Assembly (NCBI RefSeq): GCF_014930365.1
Contig: NZ_JABXWI010000012.1
Span: 233,044 to 297,043 of the forward strand
Length of the DNA: 64,000 nt
Origin: Streptomyces caniscabiei
GTDB taxonomy: Bacteria; Actinomycetota; Actinomycetes; Streptomycetales; Streptomycetaceae
Direction of reading: 5' to 3'
A program made the position numbers and the translations under genes. The notes below the pieces were generated by a model, which saw only the letters and a program-made list of their open reading frames with translations, did no database searches and was not told where the DNA came from. Shown here piece by piece: positions 34,300 to 42,610 of this stretch (positions are counted from its first letter, which is position 1; each line of letters begins with the position of its first letter).

Positions 34300-35712
34300 A
34301 TGGCATCGACGCACAGCGCGCGGATCCTCGTCGCCTCCAACCGCGGCCCCATCTCGTACACCGAGGACGAATCCGGCGCCCTCACAGCGAAGCGCGGCGG
34401 CGGCGGCCTCGTCTCGGGGCTCTCCGCGATCGACTCGGAGGCGGGCGCCGTCTGGGTGTGCTCCGCCCTCGGCGACGGCGACCGCGAGGCCGTACGCCGC
34501 GGTGTCGGCGAGCCCGGCGTCCGCATGCTCGACATCCCCGCCGACGTGCACCACGACGCGTACAACGGCGTCGCCAACTCCACGCTCTGGTTCGTGAACC
34601 ACATGCTCTACCAGACCCCGCTGGAGCCGTCCTTCGACGCGGAGTTCCGGCGCCAGTGGGCGTCGTACGAGACGTACAACCGTGCCTTCGCCGAGGCGCT
34701 CGCGCAGGAGGCGGCGGACGGCGCGTCCGTGCTCGTCCAGGACTACCACCTGACCCTGGTCCCCCGGATGCTCCGCGAACTCCGCCCCGACCTGCGGATC
34801 GGCCACTTCTCCCACACCCCGTGGGCGCCCGTCGACTACTTCCGGCTGCTGCCCGACGACATCGCCGCGAAGGTACTCGACGGCATCCTCGGCGCCGACC
34901 GGGCCGCGTTCCTCACCCGGCGGTGGGCCGACGCGTTCACCGAGTGCGCCCGCGCCGTCCTCGGCCCCGATGCCACGTCCGGCACCCGCATCGGCGTGCA
35001 CGGCCTGGGCGCCGACGCGGACTTCCTGCGGGCCCGCGCCCACCAGGCGGACGTCGACGACCGCATGGTCGCGCTGCGGGAGCAGATCGGTACGGCTCCG
35101 GACGGCGCCCCGCGCCGTGCGATCGTCCGCGTCGACCGCACGGAACTCTCCAAGAACATCGTGCGCGGCCTGCACGCCTTCCGGCAGCTCCTCGACGACC
35201 GGCCGGCCTGGCGCGAGCGCGTCGTGCACATCGCCCTCGCCTACCCGTCACGGCAGGACCTGGCGGTGTACCGGGACTACATGACCGAGGTCCAGCGGGT
35301 CGCGGACGACATCAACGAGCGGTACGGGACGCCGGACTGGACCCCGGTCGTCCTCCACCTCAAGGACGACTTCGCCCGCTCGCTGGCGGCGTACCGGCTC
35401 GCCGACGTGGCCCTGGTGAACCCCATCCGCGACGGCATGAACCTCGTCGCGAAGGAGGTGCCGGTCGTCTCCGACGAGGGGTGCGCGCTCGTGCTGTCGC
35501 GGGAGGCCGGGGCGTACGAGGAGCTGCGGGACGACTCGTTCGTGGTGAACCCGTACGACGTCGTGGGTACGGCGGCCGCCCTGCACGAGGCGTTGTCCCT
35601 GCCGGTGGCGGAGCGGGCGGAACGGACGAAGCGGCTCGCCGGGGCGGCGACGGCGTTGCCGCCCACGCGGTGGTTCCTGGACCAGTTGGAGGCGTTGGAG
35701 GGCACCCAGTAG
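34300..35712 (+). CDS. otsA: trehalose-6-phosphate synthase (GT20)
   Basis: A 470-residue retaining glycosyltransferase making trehalose 6-phosphate from NDP-glucose and glucose 6-phosphate. Motifs: ASNRGPISY at the N-terminus with the glycine loop KRGGGGLVSGL, VQDYHLTLVPRMLRELRP, IGHFSHTPWAP, and the C-terminal NPIRDGMNLVAKEVP. TAGGTT lies 7 bases before the ATG, suggesting a leaderless mRNA. The last residues and the TAG stop lie within repeat element E. otsB is convergent. Confidence 0.94.
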   Translation: MASTHSARILVASNRGPISYTEDESGALTAKRGGGGLVSGLSAIDSEAGAVWVCSALGDGDREAVRRGVGEPGVRMLDIPADVHHDAYNGVANSTLWFVNHMLYQTPLEPSFDAEFRRQWASYETYNRAFAEALAQEAADGASVLVQDYHLTLVPRMLRELRPDLRIGHFSHTPWAPVDYFRLLPDDIAAKVLDGILGADRAAFLTRRWADAFTECARAVLGPDATSGTRIGVHGLGADADFLRARAHQADVDDRMVALREQIGTAPDGAPRRAIVRVDRTELSKNIVRGLHAFRQLLDDRPAWRERVVHIALAYPSRQDLAVYRDYMTEVQRVADDINERYGTPDWTPVVLHLKDDFARSLAAYRLADVALVNPIRDGMNLVAKEVPVVSDEGCALVLSREAGAYEELRDDSFVVNPYDVVGTAAALHEALSLPVAERAERTKRLAGAATALPPTRWFLDQLEALEGTQ

Positions 35713-35811
35713 CTCGGGGGCTCGGGTTCGTCGGCGAGTGCGGGTCCGTCGTGGTTGATCGCGCAGTTCCCCGCGCCCCTGTAGGGGCAGGGGCTGCGCC
35801 CTCTGCCCCTA
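35703..35811. repeat. dispersed inverted-repeat element, copy E, holding the otsA stop
   Basis: Begins with CACCCAGTAGCTCGGG, the same outer end as copy F, so the TAG stop of otsA is part of the element. The core TCGCGCAGTTCCCCGCGCCC follows, then a hairpin of GGGGCAGGGGC type ending on the otsB stop codon. Confidence 0.75.
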
Positions 35812-36690
35812 CACCTGCTCGGCGATGGCCGCGAGGAGGCCTACGACGCCTGCCGGGCCGTCCACCACCAGGTCCGCCCTCTCCGACAGTTCCGTGACCT
35901 CCGCGCTGCCGCTGCACACCAGCAGGCCCGGGGTGCCCTCGGTGCGGAGTTTCTCGACGGCGGCGAAGGCGGGGAGATCGCCGAGGTCGTCGCCGGCGTA
36001 CAGGACGGACTCGGCGTCGGTCCGCGTGAGGTGGTCGCGCAGGGCGACGCCCTTGTCCATGCCCGGGGGGCGGAGTTCGAGGACGAGGCGGCCGGGTTCG
36101 ACGATGAGGCCGTGGTGGTGGGCGAGGTCGGCCAGCGGGGCGCGCAGGGCTTCGAAGGCGGCCTGGGGGTCGGTGGCGCGACGCGTGTGGACGGCGACCG
36201 CGCGGCCCTTCTCCTCGATCCAGGTGCCCTGCCCGGCGCCGACGCCGTCCAGCACACCGGGCAGCTCCGCGCGGACCGCGGCGACACCGGGGTGCGGGGC
36301 GGGGGCGCTGACGGTGCCGGTGACGGCGTCCCAGCGTTCGGCGCCGTAGTGGCCGAGGACCACGAGGTGCTCCAGCCCGGGGACGCCGGCGAAGCCGCCG
36401 TGGCGGACGGCGACGCTCGCGGGGCGGCCGGTCACCACGGCGACGGAGGCGACCTTGGGGGCGAGCGCGGCGAGGGCGGCGACCGCGTCGGGGTGGGCGC
36501 GGGCCTGTTCGGGGTCGGGGACGATGGGGGCGAGGGTGCCGTCGAAGTCGAGGGCGATCACCGTACGGCCGGGTCGTTCGAGGATCGCCTCCAGCGCGGC
36601 CCGCCCGGCGGGGGTGACGGGTGTCGGCAAGGTGGCCTGGGGGTTCTCTGCGTCCTTGTGGCTGCCCATGGCGTCGACCCTATCCGTCAT
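35809..36690 (-). CDS. otsB: trehalose-6-phosphate phosphatase
   Basis: A 293-residue HAD-family phosphatase that releases phosphate from trehalose 6-phosphate. HAD motif I is ALDFDGTLAPIV; motif II VTGR; GMDKGVALRDHL and LYAGDDLGDLPAF give motifs III and IV. The ATG at 36688-36690 overlaps the stop of the DUF3263 gene as ATGA and has GGAGGAGAG before it. It is convergent to otsA and separated from it only by a repeat element. Confidence 0.93.
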   Translation of the reverse strand: MTDRVDAMGSHKDAENPQATLPTPVTPAGRAALEAILERPGRTVIALDFDGTLAPIVPDPEQARAHPDAVAALAALAPKVASVAVVTGRPASVAVRHGGFAGVPGLEHLVVLGHYGAERWDAVTGTVSAPAPHPGVAAVRAELPGVLDGVGAGQGTWIEEKGRAVAVHTRRATDPQAAFEALRAPLADLAHHHGLIVEPGRLVLELRPPGMDKGVALRDHLTRTDAESVLYAGDDLGDLPAFAAVEKLRTEGTPGLLVCSGSAEVTELSERADLVVDGPAGVVGLLAAIAEQV

Positions 36691-36914
36691 CTCTCCTCCC
36701 GGCGGGCCTCTCTGACCCTTCGCAGCCGGTTGACGGTGACGGGGTCGTGGGCGAGGGCGCGTGGGTCGTCGAGCAGGGCGTTGAGCAGCTGGTAGTACCG
36801 CACGGGCGCGATCCCGAGCCGCTCCCGTATGGCCCGCTCCTTGGCCCCCGGCCCCTCCCACCCCTGCCGCTCCACAGCGAGGATGGCCTGTTCACGAGCC
36901 TCTAGCGCGTCCAT
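36687..36914 (-). CDS. DUF3263 protein (75 aa)
   Basis: A 75-residue protein with the DUF3263 pattern LEAREQAILAVERQGWEGPGAKERAIRERLGIAPVRYYQLLNALLDDPRALAHDPVTVNRLRRVREARR, a helix-turn-helix-like fold. TACCGT lies 6 bases before the ATG (leaderless-type start). It is translationally coupled to otsB by an ATGA overlap, so it may control trehalose synthesis; that is inference from position. Confidence 0.88.
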   Translation of the reverse strand: MDALEAREQAILAVERQGWEGPGAKERAIRERLGIAPVRYYQLLNALLDDPRALAHDPVTVNRLRRVREARREER

Positions 36915-36946
36915 GCGACGACGGTAACGGAAGGGTGTGACAGGGC

Positions 36947-37190
36947 GCCCAGTAGCTCGGGAGTAACGGGTGCGACGGCGACTGCGGGTGCATGGGGTTG
37001 CTCGCGCAGTTCCCCGCGCCCCTAAAGACATCAGGCCCCTGCGGGCCTGAAAGGCAGCGGGGCTGCGGGGCTGCGGGGTGAAAAGCACGGGGCGCAGCCC
37101 CTGCTTTTCAGGGGCGCGGGGAACTGCGCGAGAAGCCCCACCGGGCCGGCAGTCGCCGACGAACCCGCACCCCCGAGCTATCAGGCACCC
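36947..37190. repeat. dispersed inverted-repeat element, copy F (two cores)
   Basis: The longest copy: outer end CCCAGTAGCTCGGGAG, core TCGCGCAGTTCCCCGCGCCC near 36993, inner smaller repeats, then a reverse core near 37121 and the outer end CCCCCGAGCTATCAGGC. It is close to the reverse complement of copy D. Confidence 0.8.
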
Positions 37191-37205
37191 GCCCCCGGCC
37201 GCGCC

Positions 37206-38525
37206 CTAATCCTCCCGATCCGCCGCACTCGCCGTCTGCTGCAACTCCTCCAGCACAACCCCCGGCTCCACCCCCGGCCGCACCGCCCGCCCGATCCGTT
37301 CCTTGACCGCCGCGCTGACATCCGCCCAGGACGTCTTGCCCACGGGCGGCAACGCGGCGTCGGGAAGCGCGTCGAGGAACGGCCCGAGGTCCGCGTCGTC
37401 GTCGTCCGTGCCCGCCGCCATCTCCTCCGACGCGGACGCGGTCACCGGCAGCAGGTCGTACTCCCGCGAGAAGTCGAGCACGTTCTCGTCGCTGTACACG
37501 AAGTCGAGGAAGTCACCGATCTCCTCCCCGTGGCCGTTCTGCTTGAAGGCCATCATCCAGTCGGCGACCCCCATCGTCGCGTGTTTGCGCCCGTCGTACC
37601 CCGGCATGACCGCCGTCCCGTAGTCGACCCCCTTGTCGGCGGCCATCCGCATCAGGCTGGGATGCCCGTTGAGCATCCCCACCTCCCCCCGCGCGAACGC
37701 CGCGAACGCGTCGGCCCGGTCGAGCTCCGCCGGCGTGGTCGGCCCGGTGAGCCCCTTGTCGACCAGCTCGTCCTTGAGCCAGGTGAAGGTCCGGACGTTC
37801 TCCTCGGAGTCGAGCCGGTAGGTGCCGACGGCGTCGACGTATCCCGCCCCGCCGCTGAGCAGCCACTGCATGGTCTCGGCCTGGGCCTCCTCGGGCCCGA
37901 GCGGCAGCGCGTACGGGGTCTCGACGCCCGCGTCGTCGAGGGCCGCGGCGTCGGCCGCCAGCTCGTTCCAGCTGCGCGGGGCGCCGTCGAGGCCCGCCTC
38001 GGCGAAGAGCTTCTTGTTGTAGAAGAGGACGCGGGTGGACGCGGCGAACGGCATCCCGTAGGCCACCCGCCGCACCTTGCCCGCGTCGGCGAGCTGGGGC
38101 AGGAAACCGGCCTGGACGGGGATGGAGAGCAGGTCGTCCACCTCGTAGAGCCGGTCGGCGGAGGCGTAGTCCGCGTAGGTGCCGGCCTGCGCCAGGTCGG
38201 GCGCGTCACCGGCGGCGACCATCTCCCTGACCTTGCGGTCGACGTCGTTCCAGGAGTGGACGGTGACGTCGACCGTGACGCCCGGCGTCTTCTTCTCGTA
38301 CGCCTTCACGACCGCGTCCCAGTACTTCCGGGAGCTGTTGGCCTCGGAGTCGCCGTAGTCGGCGGCGACCAGCTTCAGGGTGACGCCGGGGCCGTCGGCC
38401 GCCGAGGCGCCGCAGCCCGCAAGCGTCGCCATCAGCCCCAGCACGGCCAGGGCCGCGGTTCCGCTGTTCCTGACGCCGGTCTTCGTCCGCCTCTGCCGCT
38501 GTCGCACTCGTACTGCCCCAAACAC
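37206..38525 (-). CDS. sugar-binding lipoprotein of an ABC importer
   Basis: A 439-residue extracellular solute-binding protein, family 1. Signal peptide with lipobox LAGC (Cys at about residue 38), then VTLKLVAADYGDSEANSSRKYWDAVVKAYEKKTPGVTVDVTVHSWNDVDRKV and YGMPFAASTRVLFYNKKLFAEAGLD, typical of CUT1 sugar binders. The exact start (GTG 38523-38525 or a later GTG) is uncertain. No permease genes are adjacent. It is divergent from nagK, and three dre-like DasR sites lie between, so an amino sugar or chitin-derived ligand is plausible. MsiK, encoded at 60174, could power such an importer. Confidence 0.88.
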   Translation of the reverse strand: MFGAVRVRQRQRRTKTGVRNSGTAALAVLGLMATLAGCGASAADGPGVTLKLVAADYGDSEANSSRKYWDAVVKAYEKKTPGVTVDVTVHSWNDVDRKVREMVAAGDAPDLAQAGTYADYASADRLYEVDDLLSIPVQAGFLPQLADAGKVRRVAYGMPFAASTRVLFYNKKLFAEAGLDGAPRSWNELAADAAALDDAGVETPYALPLGPEEAQAETMQWLLSGGAGYVDAVGTYRLDSEENVRTFTWLKDELVDKGLTGPTTPAELDRADAFAAFARGEVGMLNGHPSLMRMAADKGVDYGTAVMPGYDGRKHATMGVADWMMAFKQNGHGEEIGDFLDFVYSDENVLDFSREYDLLPVTASASEEMAAGTDDDDADLGPFLDALPDAALPPVGKTSWADVSAAVKERIGRAVRPGVEPGVVLEELQQTASAADRED

Positions 38526-38608
38526 ATCGCACTTGCCCCGCGTGGACCAGCCTGAGTCACCGGCTCGGCACCCAAGGCCGTTGATCACTCAACTTCTCGA
38601 ACTCTCCA

Positions 38609-38666
38609 TAAGGTCTACACCACTCTCCCCCTAGAGGTCTAGACCACGTGAGTGGACTAGACCTCT
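38609..38666. promoter_or_regulatory. three dre-like DasR operator sites
   Basis: Against the known 16-bp dre consensus ACTGGTCTAGACCACT, the sites TAAGGTCTACACCACT (38609-38624), AGAGGTCTAGACCACG (38633-38648) and AGTGGACTAGACCTCT (38651-38666) match 12, 13 and 13 positions. They fill the divergent promoter of the binding protein and nagK. DasR is the GlcNAc-responsive GntR repressor of streptomycetes. Confidence 0.85.
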
Positions 38667-38694
38667 CACGGGTCGAAGGGCCACACTGTCCTCC

Positions 38695-39699
38695 GTGAGA
38701 CATGTCATCGCCCTCGATGTGGGCGGCACCGGGATGAAGGCCGCACTGGTCGGGGCCGGCACCGCGCCCTCCGGGGACACACCCCCCGGCGCCCCGGTCC
38801 TGCTGCACCAGGCGCGCCTGGCGACCGGCCGCGAGCGCGGGCCGGAGGCCGTCGTCGCGTCGATCCTCGACTTCGCCGCCGAGCTGCGCGCCTACGGTGA
38901 ACGTCACTTCGGCGAACCCGCGGTCGCCGCCGGCGTCGCCGTGCCCGGCATCGTCGACGCCGAGCGGGGCACCGCCGTCTACGCCGCCAACCTCGGCTGG
39001 CGCGACGTCCCGCTGCGCGCGCTCCTCACCGAGCGCCTCGGCGGCGTCCCGGTCGCCCTCGGCCACGACGTGCGCACCGGAGGGCTCGCGGAGGGACGCG
39101 TCGGCGCGGGCCGGGGCGCGGACCGCTATCTCTTCGTGGCGCTCGGCACCGGGATCGCCGGCGCGATCGGCGTCGACGGCCGGGTGGAGGCGGGCGCCCA
39201 CGGCTTCGCGGGCGAGATCGGCCACATCGTCGTACGCCCCGGGGGCATCCCGTGCCCCTGCGGCCAGTACGGCTGTCTGGAGCGGTACGCCTCCGCGGCG
39301 GCCGTCAGCCAGGCCTGGGCCGAGGCCTGCGGGGACCCCGAGGCCGACGCGGCGGACTGCGCCAAGGCCGTCGAGTCGGGCGACCCGCGCGCGAGCGCCG
39401 TCTGGCAGCACGCCGTCGACGCCCTCGCCGACGGCCTGGTCACCGCCCTCACCCTCCTCGACCCGCGCACCCTCATCATCGGCGGCGGCCTCGCGGAGGC
39501 CGGCGACACCCTGTTCGCCCCGCTGCGCGCCGCCGTGGAACACCGGGTGACCTTCCAGAAGGTCCCCACGATCGTCCCGGCGGCCCTGGGCGACACAGCA
39601 GGCAGCCTGGGCGCGGGCCTGATGGCCTGGGACCTGATCACCCCCACCACCCCTACGCCCCCCACGACCCCCACGGACCCTTCGGAGGTAACCCCCTGA
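38695..39699 (+). CDS. nagK: ROK-family N-acetylglucosamine kinase
   Basis: A 334-residue ROK kinase that phosphorylates GlcNAc. ALDVGGTGMKAALVG is the ATP-phosphate loop; GVAVPGIVD, the sugar-binding GEIGHIVVRPGG and the zinc-site CPCGQYGCLERYAS follow. The C-terminal 20 residues are a Thr/Pro tail (TPTTPTPPTTPTDPSE) not needed for the fold. The GTG start has no ribosome site but CACACT 7 bases before it. Three dre sites lie immediately upstream. Its TGA overlaps the nagA ATG (TGATG), so the two are one operon. Confidence 0.92.
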   Translation: MRHVIALDVGGTGMKAALVGAGTAPSGDTPPGAPVLLHQARLATGRERGPEAVVASILDFAAELRAYGERHFGEPAVAAGVAVPGIVDAERGTAVYAANLGWRDVPLRALLTERLGGVPVALGHDVRTGGLAEGRVGAGRGADRYLFVALGTGIAGAIGVDGRVEAGAHGFAGEIGHIVVRPGGIPCPCGQYGCLERYASAAAVSQAWAEACGDPEADAADCAKAVESGDPRASAVWQHAVDALADGLVTALTLLDPRTLIIGGGLAEAGDTLFAPLRAAVEHRVTFQKVPTIVPAALGDTAGSLGAGLMAWDLITPTTPTPPTTPTDPSEVTP

Positions 39700-40943
39700 T
39701 GGCCCCCGCCTTTTCCGACACCGGGTCCGACAGCAACGCCCCATCAGGGGCGCGGGGAACTGCGCGACCAGCCCCCACCCACCCGCAGTCGCCGAACCCA
39801 GCGCATCCGTACGTCCTCGAAGGCGCCAACGTCGTCCTCCCCACCGGCACCGTCGAGAACGCCCGTCTCACCATCGACGGCACCAAGATCACCGCCCACT
39901 CCCCCGAGAACGCCCACACCATCGACGTCCGCGGCCACTGGGTGGTCCCCGGCTTCGTCGACCTGCACAACCACGGCGGCGGCGGAGCCTCCTTCACCTC
40001 AGGCACCGTCGACGACGTACTGACCGGCATCCGCACCCACCGCCTCCACGGCACCACCACCCTCGTCGCCTCCACGGTCACCGGCGACATGGACGGCCTC
40101 GCCCACCGCGCCGGCCTCCTGTCCGAACTCGCCGAACAGGGCGACATCGCCGGCATCCACTTCGAGGGCCCCTTCATCTCCCCCTGCCGCAAGGGCGCCC
40201 ACTCGGAGGAGTTGCTCCGCGACCCCGACCCGGCGGAGGTCCGCAAGCTGATCGACGCGGCGCGCGGCCGGGCCGCGATGGTCACCCTCGCCACCGAACT
40301 CCCCGGCGGCCTGGACTCCGTACGCCTCCTCGCCGAACACGGCGTCATCGCGGCCATCGGGCACACGGACGCGACGTACGAGCAGACGGTTCAGGCCATC
40401 GAGGCGGGCGCGACCGTGGCCACCCACCTCTTCAACGCGATGCCGCCGCTCGGCCACCGCGACCCCGGCCCGATCGCCGCGCTCCTGGAGGACGAACGGA
40501 TCACCGTCGAGCTGATCAACGACGGCACCCACCTCCACCCCGCCGCCCTCCAGCTGGCGTTCCGTCACGCGGGTGCCGGCCGGGTCGCGTTCATCACCGA
40601 CGCGATGGACGCCGCCGGCTTCGGCGACGGCCTCTACACGCTGGGCCCGCTGGCGGTCGAGGTCGTGGACGGTGTGGCCCGCCTGGTGGAGGGCGGCTCG
40701 ATCGCGGGCTCGACCCTCACCCAGGACCGCGCCCTCAAACGGTCCGTCACCGTCGACCGCATCCCCGTCGAGGACGCCGTCGCCGCCCTGTCCGCCAACC
40801 CGGCGAAACTCCTCGGCCTCTACGACCGCGTCGGCTCCCTGGAGCCCGGCAAGGACGCCGACCTCGTCCTCCTCGACGCGGACTTCGACGTCAAGGGCGT
40901 GCTGCGCAAGGGCGAATGGGTGGTCGATCCCCAACTGAGCTGA
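39699..40943 (+). CDS. nagA: N-acetylglucosamine-6-phosphate deacetylase
   Basis: A 414-residue amidohydrolase that removes acetate from GlcNAc 6-phosphate. Metal site DLHNHGGGG, then HLFNAMPPLGHRDPG and the catalytic Asp in AFITDAMDAAG are intact. The ATG overlaps the nagK stop and has GGAGGTAA before it. Unusually, residues 15-32 (PSGARGTARPAPTHPQSP) are encoded by a copy of the dispersed repeat; homologues as I recall begin near YVLEGANVVLPTGTVENARL. The extension is therefore extra and probably disordered. Confidence 0.94.
   Translation: MAPAFSDTGSDSNAPSGARGTARPAPTHPQSPNPAHPYVLEGANVVLPTGTVENARLTIDGTKITAHSPENAHTIDVRGHWVVPGFVDLHNHGGGGASFTSGTVDDVLTGIRTHRLHGTTTLVASTVTGDMDGLAHRAGLLSELAEQGDIAGIHFEGPFISPCRKGAHSEELLRDPDPAEVRKLIDAARGRAAMVTLATELPGGLDSVRLLAEHGVIAAIGHTDATYEQTVQAIEAGATVATHLFNAMPPLGHRDPGPIAALLEDERITVELINDGTHLHPAALQLAFRHAGAGRVAFITDAMDAAGFGDGLYTLGPLAVEVVDGVARLVEGGSIAGSTLTQDRALKRSVTVDRIPVEDAVAALSANPAKLLGLYDRVGSLEPGKDADLVLLDADFDVKGVLRKGEWVVDPQLS
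39741..39795. repeat. dispersed inverted-repeat element, copy G, inside nagA
   Basis: CAGGGGCGCGGGGAACTGCG and the following ACCAGCCCCCAC and CCGCAGTCGCCGA match the right half of the other copies. The copy is in frame and read as protein. Confidence 0.8.
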
Positions 40944-41104
40944 TCGGCCCGGTTGTTGATAGAGAGCGAAGAGTGCGGTGGTTGTCCCGGAGGGCTGGGC
41001 CGACCGCCGCTCTTTTGGCATGATCAGGCCTCCGCAATCGCGTCCGGACGAGCGCACTCTGTTACTCGGCAGGCGCGCTCACAAGCACCAAGGGGGTAGG
41101 CCAG

Positions 41105-42031
41105 GTGATCCTCACGGTCACACTGAACACCGCTCTCGACATCACCTACCGCGTACGAGACCTCAGGCCCCACGCCACGCACCGGGTGACCGATGTGACC
41201 GAACGGCCCGGCGGCAAGGGCCTGAACGTGGCCCGGGTACTGGCGGCGCTCGGCCACGAGGTGACGGTCACCGGTTTCGTCGGCGGCGCGACCGGCCGGG
41301 CCGTGCAGGACCGGCTCACGCACACCCCGGGTGTGGTGGACGCGCTGCTGCCGGTGGAGGGTGCCACGCGCCGGACGATCGCCGTGGCCGACGCGAGCGG
41401 TGACACGACTCAGCTCAACGAACCGGGCCCGCTCATCACACCCGCCGAGTGGTCCGCCTTCCAGGAGGCGTACGTCGATCTGCTGCGCTCCGCCTCGGTG
41501 GTGGCCCTGTGCGGCAGCCTGCCGCCGGGGGTTCCGGTGGGGGCGTACGCCGGTCTGGTCCGTACGGCCCGCACGCTGTCCGTGCCGGTCCTGCTGGACA
41601 CCGGCGGTGAGCCGCTGCGTCGCGGCGTGGCGGCCCGCCCCGACCTGGTGAAGCCGAACGCCGACGAACTGGCCGAACTCACCGGTTCCCACGAGCCGTC
41701 CCGCGCGACCCGGGACGCCCGCCGCCGGGGCGCGCAGGCGGTCGTCGCCTCCCTCGGCCCGGACGGTCTCCTCGCCCACACCCCCGAGGGCCAGTGGCGC
41801 GCGACCCCGCCGCGCCGGCTGCGCGGCAACCCGACCGGGGCGGGCGACTCGGCGGTGGCGGGCCTGCTGTCGGGCCTGGTCGACCGCCTCCCCTGGCCCG
41901 ACCGCCTGGCCCGCGCCGTCGCCCTGTCGGCGGCGACCGTACGGGCCCCGGTGGCGGGCGAGTTCGACCGTCAGACGTACGAGGAACTGGTGGGGCAGGT
42001 GGCGGTGACGGGGGAGGTCACGGCGGCCTAA
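41105..42031 (+). CDS. PfkB-family sugar-phosphate kinase (1-phosphofructokinase type)
   Basis: A 308-residue ribokinase-fold enzyme. ILTVTLNTALDITYRV and ERPGGKGLNVARVLAALGHEV form the substrate side; the catalytic NPTGAGDSAVAGLL is near the end, with the anion hole GAGD. The family covers 1-phosphofructokinase and tagatose-6-phosphate kinase; position after nagA suggests a link to amino-sugar breakdown, but that is inference. The GTG start follows AAGGGGGTAGG. A 161-base gap separates it from nagA. Confidence 0.88.
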   Translation: MILTVTLNTALDITYRVRDLRPHATHRVTDVTERPGGKGLNVARVLAALGHEVTVTGFVGGATGRAVQDRLTHTPGVVDALLPVEGATRRTIAVADASGDTTQLNEPGPLITPAEWSAFQEAYVDLLRSASVVALCGSLPPGVPVGAYAGLVRTARTLSVPVLLDTGGEPLRRGVAARPDLVKPNADELAELTGSHEPSRATRDARRRGAQAVVASLGPDGLLAHTPEGQWRATPPRRLRGNPTGAGDSAVAGLLSGLVDRLPWPDRLARAVALSAATVRAPVAGEFDRQTYEELVGQVAVTGEVTAA

Positions 42032-42108
42032 CGGCTACCCACCCGCGATCCAAGCAAGTCGTGTGGCGCAATTCCCTATCGCTTTTTCGAACACGCGTGC
42101 GGAATCAT

Positions 42109-42132
42109 CTTGATCGACCAACCTCGATCAAG
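42109..42132 (+). promoter_or_regulatory. perfect inverted repeat before the inhibitor-like gene
   Basis: CTTGATCGA, a 6-base loop CCAACC and TCGATCAAG form a perfect 9-bp stem ending 17 bases before the ATG, next to the ribosome site AAGAGAAGAG. It could be a protein operator or an RNA hairpin that affects translation. Confidence 0.5.
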
Positions 42133-42149
42133 AAAGAGAAGAGCTTTTG

Positions 42150-42476
42150 ATGAAGCCGCGCCTGCTTGCCCTAGTCGGAGCCACTGTGATGGCCATCCTG
42201 CCGCTCACGACCGCCCAGCCAGCGTCCGCCGCGACGAGGTGCCCGCAGAATTACGCCTGTTCGTGGACGAGCGCCAACTTCGAGGGGACGAGGCGCCTCC
42301 AGAACAACTCAAGCGGGTGCAACCCGTTCAGCGGCCGATCGGTGTCTAACCAGACCGGCAGGCTCATCACCATCTACAGGGACGAGTCCTGCTACGGCGA
42401 CCGAATCGACATCAGGACGGGCCACTATTCGGCCAATACTCCGTGGCGTTTCAAGAGCGTAGCGGTCTGGGGCTAG
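42150..42476 (+). CDS. small secreted protein, peptidase inhibitor I36-like
   Basis: A 108-residue exported protein. The signal peptide ends near ASA at residue 28; the mature part has four cysteines (TRCPQNYACSWTSANFEGTRRLQNNSSGCNPF and DESCYGDRI). This fits the I36 (SMPI-like, crystallin-fold) inhibitors made by streptomycetes. Target protease unknown. The TTG one codon earlier is ignored in favour of ATG 42150. A perfect inverted repeat lies upstream. Confidence 0.82.
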   Translation: MKPRLLALVGATVMAILPLTTAQPASAATRCPQNYACSWTSANFEGTRRLQNNSSGCNPFSGRSVSNQTGRLITIYRDESCYGDRIDIRTGHYSANTPWRFKSVAVWG

Positions 42477-42610
42477 TGACGTTCTCCAGGCCATTCCCGG
42501 GGTGACGCCTTCCCAAGAGCGGGGATTTGGGGCCGTCAGCGCAGTGCTGGCGGCCCTCAACTGCTGCACTCTACGAAGCCATTCTGGGACTACAGGCCTT
42601 CAACGCCTAC

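Noticed and set aside
42147..42149. TTG as start of the inhibitor-like gene
   Set aside because: The ATG three bases later is better placed after the ribosome site and gives the same signal peptide.
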